A stretch of DNA of 26,969 bases from an uncultured Cocleimonas sp. (GCA_937974135.1 CALJIH010000303.1:1-26969), one strand, 5' to 3'. Counted from the first letter of the stretch, positions 14,155 to 22,950 are shown. A program made the numbers and translations. Notes: generated from the sequence alone by a model not told the origin.

Positions 14155-14554
14155 TAGAACATTCTCCTTTATTATAATTATTAGCCACTATCCTGAGACT
14201 ATAAATTCTATCGCTTTTTTATTTTTGTGGTTTTTTGTTTAATAATTTTTATTTGTTACATTCAGAACAAACAAAGATCATTAACACTATGTAGTTTTTA
14301 TTTTTGTTATAAACCACTTTTTCCGATATACGGTGTAATGATGACACGATTGGGCTTAACACAAACTTAACTTTTAGAAGTTTTGTTATTTTTCAAGCTA
14401 ATAAGTGTTTATTAATTCATTAAAAAAGACACCCCCCTACTTTTGCTTGATTTATACGTTATTTCTTCTTTAATGTTAGGTGACAAATAGCATTGATTTT
14501 TTTGCAAATTCACACAATTAGCAAAACTCAAAAGAATTGAATGTGAATTTCTAA
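14155..14554. other. 400-nt intergenic region between lysC and csrA
   Basis: This stretch is very AT-rich and holds no convincing gene. It contains repeat copy 7 (14422-14444). Near lysC an inverted repeat pairs AAATTCACA (14506-14514) with TGTGAATTT (14542-14550); no T-run follows on the minus strand, so I do not call it a terminator. A TATAAT lies just before the csrA ribosome site but has no good -35. The csrA promoter should lie here; csrA genes often have several. Confidence 0.6.
14422..14444 (+). repeat. Dispersed C6 repeat, copy 7
   Basis: Six A, GACA, six C, TACTTTT. The second T-run of the extended form is degraded here (GATTT at 14449-14453). It lies in the lysC-csrA gap with its C-rich face opposite to the direction of transcription. 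Confidence 0.9.
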
Positions 14555-15790
14555 TTAAGCATCATCTAAACGAAATGACTCGTGCAAACTCCTAACAGCT
14601 AACTCTAGATATTTCTCGTCAATCACTACTGCTACCTTTATTTCTGACGTAGAAATCATACGGATATTGATATTTTCTTTTGCCAATGCTTCAAACATCT
14701 TGGTAGCCACACCTGCATGAGATCGCATCCCGCCACCAACAATGGAAACTTTAGCAATAGTCTGATCTCCACCTACGTTTTTTGCGCCAAATTTCTTAGC
14801 TGTCGCTTGAAGGATTTCTTTTGCTTGATCATAGTCATTACGATGCACCGTGAAAGTAAAGTCAGTAGATCCATCTGCGCTTGCATTTTGCAGAATCATG
14901 TCTATTTCGATATTGGCATCAGATATTGGACCCAATATTTTAAATGCCACGCCTGGCTGGTCTGGAACACCCAAAATCGTTAATAGTGCTTCATCTTTAT
15001 TAAACGCAACACCGCGTACTAAAACTTCTTCCATTATGTCTTCCTCACGCGTCACTAGCGTACTTTTTCCATCATCACCTTCATCAAAACTCGACAGAAC
15101 TCTAATAGGCATATTGTATTTATAGGCAAATTCTACTGCCCTGATTTGTAACACTTTAGAACCCTGACTCGCCATTTCCAGCATCTCTTCTAAAGCTAAC
15201 TTAGGGATATGGCTGGCTTCAGGCACCATCCTCGGATCAGTGGTATAAACACCATCTACATCAGTGTAGATCTGACATTCGGCCGCATCTAACGCCACAG
15301 CTAATGCAACAGCTGTAGTATCGGAGCCACCTCGGCCAAGAGTAGTAATATTTCCGTTCTCATCTACGCCCTGAAAACCAGCCACAACGACCACTTTACC
15401 GGCGCTTAAATCAGCTTTTATCTTGCTGCAATCTATGTTGCTAATTCGAGCTTTGCTAAATGAATTATCTGTTTTTACGCCTGCTTGAGAGCCAGTATAT
15501 GAAATCGCTGGACACCCTTTTGCCTCAAGAGCCAAACTAAGTAAACCAATCGTTACTTGTTCACCTGTTGATAAAACAACATCCTTTTCTCTGGCAGAAC
15601 CGTTTGGATTTAACTCATTGATTAAAGCCACAAGTTTGTTTGTTTCACCAGACATTGCTGAGACAACAACAACAATTGAATCACCCTTTTCTCGATGACG
15701 TATGACACGCTTTGCAACTTCTTGAATACGTTCAGCTGAACCTACCGATGTCCCACCATATTTTTGGACAACAATTCTTTGTTTACTCAT
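14555..15790 (-). CDS. lysC: Aspartate kinase
   Basis: A 411-residue monofunctional aspartokinase that phosphorylates aspartate, the entry to lysine, threonine, methionine and diaminopimelate synthesis. The N-terminal kinase domain starts VVQKYGGTSVGS (lysine 10 in the KYGGTS motif) and carries TTLGRGGSDTTAVA near residue 150. Two C-terminal ACT domains (ILGVPDQPGVAFKI and VSIVGGGMRSHAGVA) bind inhibitory amino acids. The length and the two ACT domains fit the Pseudomonas/Bacillus-type class, not the longer E. coli LysC or a ThrA fusion. Its ATG follows the alaS stop directly (TAA-ATG), so the two are almost certainly co-transcribed and translationally coupled. Confidence 0.95.
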   Translation of the reverse strand: MSKQRIVVQKYGGTSVGSAERIQEVAKRVIRHREKGDSIVVVVSAMSGETNKLVALINELNPNGSAREKDVVLSTGEQVTIGLLSLALEAKGCPAISYTGSQAGVKTDNSFSKARISNIDCSKIKADLSAGKVVVVAGFQGVDENGNITTLGRGGSDTTAVALAVALDAAECQIYTDVDGVYTTDPRMVPEASHIPKLALEEMLEMASQGSKVLQIRAVEFAYKYNMPIRVLSSFDEGDDGKSTLVTREEDIMEEVLVRGVAFNKDEALLTILGVPDQPGVAFKILGPISDANIEIDMILQNASADGSTDFTFTVHRNDYDQAKEILQATAKKFGAKNVGGDQTIAKVSIVGGGMRSHAGVATKMFEALAKENINIRMISTSEIKVAVVIDEKYLELAVRSLHESFRLDDA

Positions 15791-18430
15791 TTATAATTGC
15801 CCTTCAACCCAAGCTACTACGGATTCTAATGCAGCTGGTAGTGCGCTTGGATCATTTCCACCACCTTGCGCCATATCAGGTCTTCCTCCACCTTTGCCAT
15901 CTATCTGTTGTGCCACGTGTTTAAGTAAATCTCCCGCTTTAATTTTATCCGTTTCAGTTTTAGTAACACCTGCAACCAAACTTACTTTTCCATCAACTAC
16001 TGTTGAGATAACCACAGCAGCTTTACCTAATTTGTTTTTTAATTGGTCTAATGTATCTCTTAATGATTTAGGGTCAACGCCATCTAATTGAGCAGCTAAA
16101 ACTTTAATTCCTGATACTTCTACAGCATCTGAAGCTAAATCAGAACCAGCTTGTGATGCTAATTTAGATTTTAATTGCTCTAATTCTTTTTCAAGCGCGC
16201 GCGATCGATCTAATATATGAAGAACTTTATCTTCAACTTCTGCACTAGAACTTTTAACTAATGAAGCAATATTATCTAGTTGTTGTGATCGCTGATCGAC
16301 CCACTCAACAGCTCCGGTTCCTGTAACCGCTTCTATACGTCTTACTCCTGCTGCAACACCACCTTCACTAATAATCTTGAATAAACCAATATCACCGGCT
16401 CGTTCCACATGTACACCACCACATAATTCTGTAGAGTAACCAATATTTACCACACGAACTTCATCACCGTATTTCTCGCCAAACAATGCCATAGCACCCT
16501 TTTCAATGGCATCGTCCATCGTAGTAATTTCTGATTCAGCTTTTGCATTTAACCGAATCTCATCGTTAACGATAACTTCAACTTCTTTAATTTGCTCTTT
16601 AGTCATTGGCTCTGGGTGCGAAAAGTCAAAGCGCAATCTATCCGCTGTTACTAAAGAACCTTTTTGTTCAACTTGATCACCCAACACAATTCTTAAAGCT
16701 TTATGCATTAAGTGAGTACCAGAATGATTTAATACAATTGCTTGTCTTCTTGCCTTATCGACTTCGGCAACAGCTTTGTCACCTGAATTTAATGAACCTG
16801 AAATTACAACACCATAATGAATAAAAACATCACCTTGCTTTTGCGTATCATGTACTTCAAATACATTATCATCACCGATTTTTAACGTACCTGTATCGCC
16901 AACAGGACCGCCTGATTCTGCATAGAAAGGGGTGTTATTTAATATGATTTGAGCTTTTTGATCTTTTGTAATTGAATTTGCTTTAACACCATCAACAAAG
17001 ATAGAAAGGATTTCTGCTGTATCTTCAGTTTTATCATAACCACTGAAAAAAGTTTCGCCTTTAACATCGAGTTTATCATTGTAATCAGTTGCAAACTTCC
17101 CAGCTGCACGAGCTCTTTCTCGTTGCTGATTCATTGCTATTTCAAAACCTTCTTCATCAATTTTTAAACCATTTTCTCGGGCAATATCTGCTGTTAAATC
17201 AAGCGGAAAACCGTAAGTATCATATAGTTTAAATACAACATCACCTGCTAAGGTATCACCAGACATATCTTGCATCGCTGTCGACAAAATTTTCATTCCT
17301 TGGTCTAGAGTTTCAGCAAAACGTTGCTCTTCTTTTAATAAGGTTTCTTCTGTTTTTAATTGCGCTTTTACTAATTCGGGATAAGCCTCTCCCATTTGTT
17401 GAACTAAGGGCTTAACTAATTTGTGAAAGAAAGCATTATTTAGACCTAATTTATGTCCATGTCTTGCAGCGCGACGAATGATTCTACGAAGTACATAACC
17501 TCTACCTTCGTTTGAAGGCACTACACCATCAACAATTAAAAAAGCACATGATCTGATATGGTCCGCTATGACTTTTAATGAAGCATTTTCTTTGTCTTTA
17601 GTATTTGATAAGTCAGCGATAAAACGAATTAAGTTTTGGAAAAGATCTATATCGTAATTACTATGGCCGTTTTGCAAAATTGCAGCTAAGCGCTCTAACC
17701 CCATACCAGTATCTACAGATGGTTTCGGTAGTTTATTCATAGTACCGTCGGTATCACGGTTAAATTGCATAAAGACCAGGTTCCAGATTTCTATAAATCT
17801 ATCGCCATCTTCTTCAGGTGTTCCTGGAGGACCACCCCAGATGTGATCGCCATGATCGTAAAATATCTCACTACATGGGCCACATGGGCCTGTATCTCCC
17901 ATTGCCCAAAAATTATCACTTTCGTACTTCTTACCAGGTTTATCACCAATACGACTTATACGATCAGCAGGGAAGCCTATTGTATCGATCCAAATATTTG
18001 CAGCTTCATCATCTTCTTCGTAAACGGTGACCCATAACTTTTCTTTTGGTAGTTTTAAAACTTCAGTTAAATATTCCCATGCATATTTAATCGCATTTTC
18101 TTTGAAGTAATCACCAAAACTGAAGTTACCCATCATTTCAAAAAACGTATGATGCCTCGCCGTATAACCTACATTTTCAAGATCGTTGTGTTTACCACCC
18201 GCTCTTACACAGCGTTGTGAAGTCGTCGCTCTAGAATATTTACGAATGTCTTCACCCAAGAAGACATCTTTGAATTGCACCATACCAGCATTAGTAAATA
18301 ATAAAGTTTTATCATTGCCAGGAATCAATGAACTTGAAGCAACGATTTGGTGTTCTTTTTCTTCAAAGAATCGTAAGAAACTCTGGCGAATTTCTGCTGT
18401 ACTCATTAATGTATTTTTTTCGGAAGACAT
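15791..18430 (-). CDS. alaS: Alanyl-tRNA synthetase
   Basis: An 879-residue class II synthetase (E. coli AlaRS has 876). The catalytic core opens with AEIRQSFLRFFEEKEH and contains LFTNAGMVQFKDVFLG and TSQRCVRAGGKHNDLENVG. The GMGLERLAAILQ class II motif 3 lies near residue 245. The editing domain shows the zinc-binding HSGTHLMH near residue 565 and CGGVHV near 665. The C-terminal DHHA1 region ends with GKGGGRPDMAQGGG. All expected parts are intact. An internal ATG nine codons in (18406) is an alternative start; neither has a strong ribosome site. It is flanked by recX upstream and lysC downstream, the usual gammaproteobacterial order. Confidence 0.97.
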   Translation of the reverse strand: MSSEKNTLMSTAEIRQSFLRFFEEKEHQIVASSSLIPGNDKTLLFTNAGMVQFKDVFLGEDIRKYSRATTSQRCVRAGGKHNDLENVGYTARHHTFFEMMGNFSFGDYFKENAIKYAWEYLTEVLKLPKEKLWVTVYEEDDEAANIWIDTIGFPADRISRIGDKPGKKYESDNFWAMGDTGPCGPCSEIFYDHGDHIWGGPPGTPEEDGDRFIEIWNLVFMQFNRDTDGTMNKLPKPSVDTGMGLERLAAILQNGHSNYDIDLFQNLIRFIADLSNTKDKENASLKVIADHIRSCAFLIVDGVVPSNEGRGYVLRRIIRRAARHGHKLGLNNAFFHKLVKPLVQQMGEAYPELVKAQLKTEETLLKEEQRFAETLDQGMKILSTAMQDMSGDTLAGDVVFKLYDTYGFPLDLTADIARENGLKIDEEGFEIAMNQQRERARAAGKFATDYNDKLDVKGETFFSGYDKTEDTAEILSIFVDGVKANSITKDQKAQIILNNTPFYAESGGPVGDTGTLKIGDDNVFEVHDTQKQGDVFIHYGVVISGSLNSGDKAVAEVDKARRQAIVLNHSGTHLMHKALRIVLGDQVEQKGSLVTADRLRFDFSHPEPMTKEQIKEVEVIVNDEIRLNAKAESEITTMDDAIEKGAMALFGEKYGDEVRVVNIGYSTELCGGVHVERAGDIGLFKIISEGGVAAGVRRIEAVTGTGAVEWVDQRSQQLDNIASLVKSSSAEVEDKVLHILDRSRALEKELEQLKSKLASQAGSDLASDAVEVSGIKVLAAQLDGVDPKSLRDTLDQLKNKLGKAAVVISTVVDGKVSLVAGVTKTETDKIKAGDLLKHVAQQIDGKGGGRPDMAQGGGNDPSALPAALESVVAWVEGQL

Positions 18431-18459
18431 GCTTAACTCGTTGATGCGACAAAGACGCT

Positions 18460-18488
18460 ATTGTCTATGTATGCCGAGGGATATTCAA
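18460..18488 (-). promoter_or_regulatory. Possible sigma70 promoter of alaS
   Basis: On the minus strand, TTGAAT (18488-18483), a 17-bp spacer and GACAAT (18465-18460) give four of six matches in each box, about 30 nt before the alaS start. It is weaker than the tRNA-Asn and rpmBG promoters. Readthrough from recX could also drive alaS. Confidence 0.4.
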
Positions 18489-18557
18489 GATAGCTAAGTA
18501 ATTAATTATTGTTATTATTAGATTTGACCACTGAAGTTATAGTTTCATAATATTAAG

Positions 18558-19022
18558 TTACGTTAAAACGCGTTTTATTATTTCATTGCTAAAACCCTTG
18601 GTAGACAAGAAACGCATACGCTTCGCTTTTTCGTTAAAATCTTTAGGTTTCGTCTTTCTAAATTTTTTTTCAATTTGTTCTTTTGCTGACTTATACCAAT
18701 CAACTTCAGCTTCATTAATAGCTGTACCTATCAAAACTGTTTTAATACCACGATTTTGTAATTCACAAGAAATTTTAATAGGACCAAATCCACGAGATGC
18801 TCTATGTCTTATATAGCTTTCAATAAAACGATCTTCGTTTAAATAATTATTCTCTTCTAACTCATTAAGCAATTTATCTATATCAACTCCATCTACATAC
18901 TCTTTTTTTAACAGTTTATTCCGAAGCTCTAATCTTGAATGCTCGCGCATTGCCAAAGAATAAATTGCGGAGTTTTTGCAACGCGAATAATTATCTTTAG
19001 TTTTAAACCCTAGCTTACTCAC
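18558..19022 (-). CDS. recX: RecX, regulatory protein of RecA
   Basis: A 154-residue helical protein; E. coli RecX has 166 residues and caps or blocks growth of RecA filaments. It shows the three-helix repeats of the family: AIYSLAMREHSRLELRNKL near the N-terminus, then LLNELEENNYLNEDRFIESYIRHRASRGFGPIKI, then KRMRFLSTKGFSNEIIKRVL at the end. The RGFGPIKI segment is typical. The start is a GTG at 19020-19022 with AGAGGG about 8 nt upstream; no better ATG exists nearby. It follows recA, separated by 161 nt that hold a hairpin made from a repeat copy, which may limit recX expression relative to recA. Confidence 0.92.
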   Translation of the reverse strand: MSKLGFKTKDNYSRCKNSAIYSLAMREHSRLELRNKLLKKEYVDGVDIDKLLNELEENNYLNEDRFIESYIRHRASRGFGPIKISCELQNRGIKTVLIGTAINEAEVDWYKSAKEQIEKKFRKTKPKDFNEKAKRMRFLSTKGFSNEIIKRVLT

Positions 19023-19103
19023 TTTTAGCCCTCTTTAATCAATAGATACTTTTTTTAATTATTAAGAGTTAGTTTTATAAAAAATATAAAACAGTTTAAA
19101 AAG

Positions 19104-19164
19104 GATCAAAAAGTGGGGGGGTGTCTTTTTAAATGAATGGGGGATACTACCCCACCTTTTGATC
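19104..19164 (-). terminator. Hairpin between recA and recX (candidate attenuator)
   Basis: Repeat copy 8 pairs with a degenerate facing copy. GATCAAAAAGTGGGG (19104-19118) faces CCCCACCTTTTGATC (19150-19164) with 14 of 15 pairs matched and a 31-nt loop. On the minus strand the stem is followed by CTTTTT, so it resembles an intrinsic terminator placed 19 nt after the recA stop and before recX. In E. coli a recA-recX terminator with partial readthrough sets RecX levels; the same role here is inference. Confidence 0.6.
19108..19130 (-). repeat. Dispersed C6 repeat, copy 8 (C-rich strand is minus)
   Basis: On the plus strand: five A, GT, seven G, TGTC, five T. Read on the minus strand the core is followed by GATCC and a second TTTTT, as in the extended form. 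It lies between recA and recX. Confidence 0.9.
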
Positions 19165-19183
19165 TAAGGGGAAACTGAATTGT

Positions 19184-20227
19184 TTAATCTATTTCGGTTT
19201 CTTCAACTTCATCTGATGAAGATTCTTCTATATTTTTAGAAGGTAATAGTTTTTCTCGAATTAATTTTTCTATTTCTACTGCTATTTCTGGATTCTCTTT
19301 CAAATAGATACCAGAATTTTCTTTACCTTGGCCTATTTTCTCATTGTTATAGCTGTACCAAGCGCCTGCTTTGTGAACGATTCCTTCCTGTACACCTAGG
19401 TCTAACAATTCACCAACATGCGAAACACCTTCACCATATTTAATTTCAAATTCGGCTTGTTTAAACGGTGGTGCCATTTTGTTTTTAACTACTTTTACTC
19501 GAGTACTATTACCAATGATCTCATCACCTTTTTTCACCGCGCCAATACGACGAATATCTAAACGTACTGAAGCATAAAATTTAAGTGCGTTACCACCTGT
19601 GGTGGTTTCAGGACTGCCGAACATTACGCCAATCTTCATTCTGATTTGGTTAATGAAGATAACCATGGTGTTAGAACGTTTGATATTTGCAGTCAATTTG
19701 CGTAAAGCCTGTGACATCAAACGAGCCTGTAAGCCCATATGTGAGTCACCCATATCGCCTTCAATTTCTGCTTTAGGTGTTAGTGCCGCAACCGAATCAA
19801 TTACGACTAAATCAACACCACCTGAACGTACTAACATATCGGTAACTTCTAACGCTTGCTCACCTGTATCTGGTTGAGAAACCAGCAAATCATCAATATT
19901 TACGCCTAGTTTTTGTGCATAACCAGGATCAAGCGCATGCTCTGCATCAATAAATGCTGCGGTACCACCATTTTTCTGACATTCAGCAATTGCATGAAGT
20001 GTCATCGTTGTTTTACCCGATGATTCAGGCCCATAGATTTCAATTACACGACCCTTTGGTAGTCCACCTATACCTAATGCAACGTCTAGTGTGATTGAGC
20101 CTGTTGAAATGACATCGATATTACGTGCTGCGGCTGAATCACCCATTCTCATGACAGTACCTTTTCCATACTGTCTTTCTATCTGACCCAGTGCAGCGGC
20201 TAATGCTTGTTTTCTTTTTTCGTCCAT
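19184..20227 (-). CDS. recA: Recombinase RecA
   Basis: A 347-residue ATP-dependent DNA strand-exchange protein and SOS coprotease (E. coli RecA has 353). Walker A is GPESSGKT at residues 66-73, Walker B is in LVVIDSVAAL near 140, and loop 2 starts FINQIRMKIGVMFGSPETT near 195. The acidic C-terminal tail (ESSSDEVEETEID) that moderates DNA binding is present. The ATG has only a weak purine-rich ribosome site (GGGAAAC). The 106-nt region to pncC is AT-rich. It has no CTG or CAG on the plus strand, so the usual gammaproteobacterial LexA operator is absent there. Confidence 0.98.
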   Translation of the reverse strand: MDEKRKQALAAALGQIERQYGKGTVMRMGDSAAARNIDVISTGSITLDVALGIGGLPKGRVIEIYGPESSGKTTMTLHAIAECQKNGGTAAFIDAEHALDPGYAQKLGVNIDDLLVSQPDTGEQALEVTDMLVRSGGVDLVVIDSVAALTPKAEIEGDMGDSHMGLQARLMSQALRKLTANIKRSNTMVIFINQIRMKIGVMFGSPETTTGGNALKFYASVRLDIRRIGAVKKGDEIIGNSTRVKVVKNKMAPPFKQAEFEIKYGEGVSHVGELLDLGVQEGIVHKAGAWYSYNNEKIGQGKENSGIYLKENPEIAVEIEKLIREKLLPSKNIEESSSDEVEETEID

Positions 20228-20253
20228 TATTTTGTTTCCCGTATTACTTTTTT

Positions 20254-20267
20254 ATTTAATTTGAATG
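20254..20267 (-). promoter_or_regulatory. 14-nt motif upstream of recA, shared with the pncC upstream region
   Basis: CATTCAAATTAAAT on the minus strand lies 27 nt before the recA start. The identical 14 bases occur at 20866-20879, upstream of pncC and in the same orientation. A common control site is possible. The motif is AT-rich, so chance is not excluded. Confidence 0.35.
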
Positions 20268-20333
20268 ACTAATAGTTTTAGTTATTTCGTTGTTTGTTCT
20301 ATAATAACTATAAAAGCAAACAAAAAGCAAACA

Positions 20334-20813
20334 TTATTTTTGATCGATAATCCTATCAATTTCCTGTAACGCATATTCAACGGCTGAATTACGTATTTTG
20401 TCTCTATCCCCATTAAAAATTTTCGTGATACTGATCGGGCTTTTACCTTTCTGCTGAAAACCAAAACAAACCATACCAACCGGTTTTTCCTTAGTTCCTC
20501 CATCCGGTCCAGCAACACCACTAATAGCAACTGAAATATTTGCATTTGAATGATTCAAAGCCCCCTGAGCCATTTCTAATACCACTGCCTCGCTGACCGC
20601 TCCGTAACCATCTATCGTATTTTTTTGTACCTTTAACATATCTTGTTTAGAATCATTACTATAGGTAATAAAACCCCGATCAAAAATAGCAGAACTTCCT
20701 GATAAATCAGTAATTTGCTTAGCTAGTAGTCCACCGGTACAAGATTCAGCCGATACTAACAATAAATTTTTTTGATGAAGTTTTTTTGAAACTTTTTTCA
20801 ATATCTGTGTCAT
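20334..20813 (-). CDS. pncC: Nicotinamide-nucleotide amidase (CinA C-terminal domain protein, PncC)
   Basis: A 159-residue single-domain protein of the CinA C-terminal family (E. coli PncC/YgaD has 165). The family deamidates nicotinamide mononucleotide to nicotinate mononucleotide in NAD recycling. It carries the active-site SAESCTGG near residue 22, GFITYSNDSKQ with the conserved tyrosine near 48, and the glycine-rich ISGVAGPDGG near 97. The N-terminal MoaB-like domain of full-length CinA is absent, as usual in this recA-linked form. I place the start at the ATG at 20813: the only upstream alternative, 12 codons earlier, is a TTG without a ribosome site. It precedes recA on the same strand, a conserved pairing. 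Confidence 0.93.
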   Translation of the reverse strand: MTQILKKVSKKLHQKNLLLVSAESCTGGLLAKQITDLSGSSAIFDRGFITYSNDSKQDMLKVQKNTIDGYGAVSEAVVLEMAQGALNHSNANISVAISGVAGPDGGTKEKPVGMVCFGFQQKGKSPISITKIFNGDRDKIRNSAVEYALQEIDRIIDQK

Positions 20814-20865
20814 ACGATAATTATTTTGGTCAAACGGGACAGCATTCAAACGATAGAAAAAATAA

Positions 20866-20879
20866 ATTTAATTTGAATG
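20866..20879 (-). promoter_or_regulatory. Second copy of the 14-nt recA-upstream motif, before pncC
   Basis: The same CATTCAAATTAAAT as at 20254-20267, again on the minus strand. Here its first eight bases also face an inverted CATTCAAA at 20843-20850, forming an 8-bp inverted repeat with 21 nt between the arms. The site lies in the gap between pncC and the divergent DUF1800 gene. Confidence 0.35.
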
Positions 20880-20942
20880 TGTCCTAAAAATCTAACTTCG
20901 AAAATGAGTTTGTATCCATTTTAAATATCAGAGGATAGTAAC

Positions 20943-22928
20943 ATGAGCAAAAAGTACAAAGTAGCAATTCTCTTTATTAGCATGTTGGCGTTGACAGCTT
21001 GCGGAGGCGGTGGCTCCTCTAGCAATAATAACGCTCAAGCTCCTGAACCAAGTACACCTGTGACTCCTGATCCGGTGACTCCTGATCCGGTAACTCCTGA
21101 TCCTGTAACTCCTGATCCTGTAGCTCCTGATCCTGTAGCTCCTGATCCTGTGACTCCTGATCCTGTGACTCCTGATCCTTTGACTCCTGATCCTGTGACT
21201 CCTGATCCTGTGACTCCTGATCCTGTGACTCCTGATCTTGTGACTCCTGAACCGGTAACTCCTGACTTAAATAATGTTAAAAACCAAAGTGATGCTGCCA
21301 AGTTTCTTAATCGCGCAACATTCGGTCCTACGAAAGATAGCATCGATGAGTTAATGGCTAGAAATACGTATGAAAATTGGATCAACGATCAATACAATAC
21401 AAATCCTTCATATCATTTTTCTAGAGTTAAAAGCCTTGGTCAAAAAATGTGTGCTCACATAAACGATGAGGGAGAGATAAGAGTTGATTCTTGGGAATAT
21501 CGATTTGCTCGTCATCATATTTGGTGGGATAACGCTGCAAAAGCTAATGACCAATTAAGACAACGCGTTGCTCTAGCATTAAGTGAAATATTAGTAATTT
21601 CAGACTCTGAAGGCCTTGGTTTAGCGGAATATCATCTCGCTGTAACCAGCTATTACGATGTTTTAGTGAAACATGCTTTTGGAAACTATCGAGATCTGCT
21701 TGAAGATGTAGCCTTACATCCTGCAATGGGTGACTTCTTGAGCATGACTCGTAATCAAAAAGAAAATGAAGACGGTACAATTAGACCTGATGAAAACTTT
21801 GCTCGTGAAAATCTTCAATTATTTACCATTGGTGTTCATGAACTTAACTTAGATGGTACAAAAAAACGAGATGGAAACAATGAGTTCATTCCTACTTATG
21901 ACCAAAAAACTATTGAGGAGTTTGCTAAGGTTTTCACTGGCTGGAGTTATGCAGATAAAAACTTTCATGAATGGGCAGGTAATGCAAACCGAACTATCCC
22001 ACTAAAAGCTTTTGAAGATTACCACGACACCTCAGCAAAGACTTTATTAGGCGGTGAAATCAGTCCTAGTGGTCAAACTGCTTTAGCGGACTTAAGATTC
22101 GCTATGGATAACATTTTCAAGCATCCCAATATCGGACCCTATATAGGCAAGCAATTAATTCAACGTCTTGTTACTAGTAATCCATCGCCTGCTTATGTTT
22201 CCAGAGTAGCCAGTAAGTTTAATGATAATGGCAATGGTGTTAAAGGTGATATGAAAGCCATTATCAGTGCCATTTTACTGGATCCAGAAGCACTGGCCGA
22301 AACCAAACCAGATAATTTTGGTAAATTGCGAGAGCCAATGATGCGAATGAGTCATTTATGGCGTGCATTCAAAATGCAACCTTCTTTACGAATCGGCCAT
22401 TACTGGAACTCTGATAAAAGATGTGGGCAAGGCACTTACCCTTCTTATAATTTTTACGGTGGATTACCACAATTTAATAGAGATTTAGGACAAGGGCCGT
22501 TACAAGCACGCTCTGTTTTTAATTTCTTCAGACCTGATTTCTCACCTAATGGTTTACTCAATGATAATGGTTTGAATGCGCCAGAGTTCCAGATTATTAA
22601 CGAAAACACAATGGTGAGTTCAACAAACCTATTTAATCAACTCATTGAAAAATTCAGCACTGATCAAGCTTTCACACCAGCTCTAGAGCAACTTTCTGAG
22701 TTTGATATGAGAGATGTCACTAACTTAGCGAGTAATACAGATAATTTATTAGATTATCTAGACTTAGTATTGCTCAATAACGAAATGAGCAACCCTTTAA
22801 GAGATATTTTGAAAGAGCATTTAGACGCCCCTGATATTTTCAATGATGGTAGAGAGGGTCAATTCCAAAAAGCCAGAGAAGCCATCATGTTAATAGTTGA
22901 TTCTCCTGAATACTTAATCCAACGCTAG
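20943..22928 (+). CDS. DUF1800-family lipoprotein with a repeated Pro-Asp-Pro-Val-Thr linker
   Basis: A 661-residue protein. Residues 1-20 are a lipoprotein signal with lipobox LTAC (Cys20) followed by GGGGSSSNNN. Residues 39-109 are a linker of about 13 pentapeptide units (PDPVT with PDPVA, PDPLT and PEPVT variants). From residue ~117 the DUF1800 domain runs to the end. Its marks are AKFLNRATFGPT, RQRVALALSEILVIS, EDVALHPAMGDFLSM and ENFARENLQLFTIGVHELN, with FTGWSY further on. The biochemical role of DUF1800 is unknown; these proteins are almost always encoded beside a DUF1501 gene, as here. The linker probably spaces the domain from the membrane. AGAGGA precedes the ATG. The DUF1501 gene starts 22 nt downstream. 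Confidence 0.88.
   Translation: MSKKYKVAILFISMLALTACGGGGSSSNNNAQAPEPSTPVTPDPVTPDPVTPDPVTPDPVAPDPVAPDPVTPDPVTPDPLTPDPVTPDPVTPDPVTPDLVTPEPVTPDLNNVKNQSDAAKFLNRATFGPTKDSIDELMARNTYENWINDQYNTNPSYHFSRVKSLGQKMCAHINDEGEIRVDSWEYRFARHHIWWDNAAKANDQLRQRVALALSEILVISDSEGLGLAEYHLAVTSYYDVLVKHAFGNYRDLLEDVALHPAMGDFLSMTRNQKENEDGTIRPDENFARENLQLFTIGVHELNLDGTKKRDGNNEFIPTYDQKTIEEFAKVFTGWSYADKNFHEWAGNANRTIPLKAFEDYHDTSAKTLLGGEISPSGQTALADLRFAMDNIFKHPNIGPYIGKQLIQRLVTSNPSPAYVSRVASKFNDNGNGVKGDMKAIISAILLDPEALAETKPDNFGKLREPMMRMSHLWRAFKMQPSLRIGHYWNSDKRCGQGTYPSYNFYGGLPQFNRDLGQGPLQARSVFNFFRPDFSPNGLLNDNGLNAPEFQIINENTMVSSTNLFNQLIEKFSTDQAFTPALEQLSEFDMRDVTNLASNTDNLLDYLDLVLLNNEMSNPLRDILKEHLDAPDIFNDGREGQFQKAREAIMLIVDSPEYLIQR
21057..21269 (+). 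repeat. 15-bp in-frame tandem repeat encoding the PDPVT linker
   Basis: About 14 tandem units of roughly CCTGATCCTGTGACT encode the pentapeptide linker. Units differ mainly at third positions (gtg/gta, ccg/cct) and by a few replacements (A for T, L for V or P, E for D). Because the unit is 15 bp, gain or loss of units would keep the frame. Confidence 0.9.
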
Positions 22929-22950
22929 AAAATATACCGAGGAAATTAAA

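Noticed and set aside
14506..14550. Intrinsic terminator after lysC
   Set aside because: The inverted repeat is AT-rich and no T-run follows it on the transcribed strand; it is kept only as a note in the gap description.
20814..20849. TTG start for pncC, 12 codons upstream
   Set aside because: There is no ribosome site, and the ATG at 20813 gives the normal family length and N-terminus.
21035..21385. Minus-strand open frame encoding a Gly-Ser-Gly-Val-Thr repeat protein
   Set aside because: It is the complement of the in-frame PDPVT tandem repeat in the DUF1800 gene. The repeat unit (15 bp) keeps the opposite frame open by default, and there is no ribosome site or family match.
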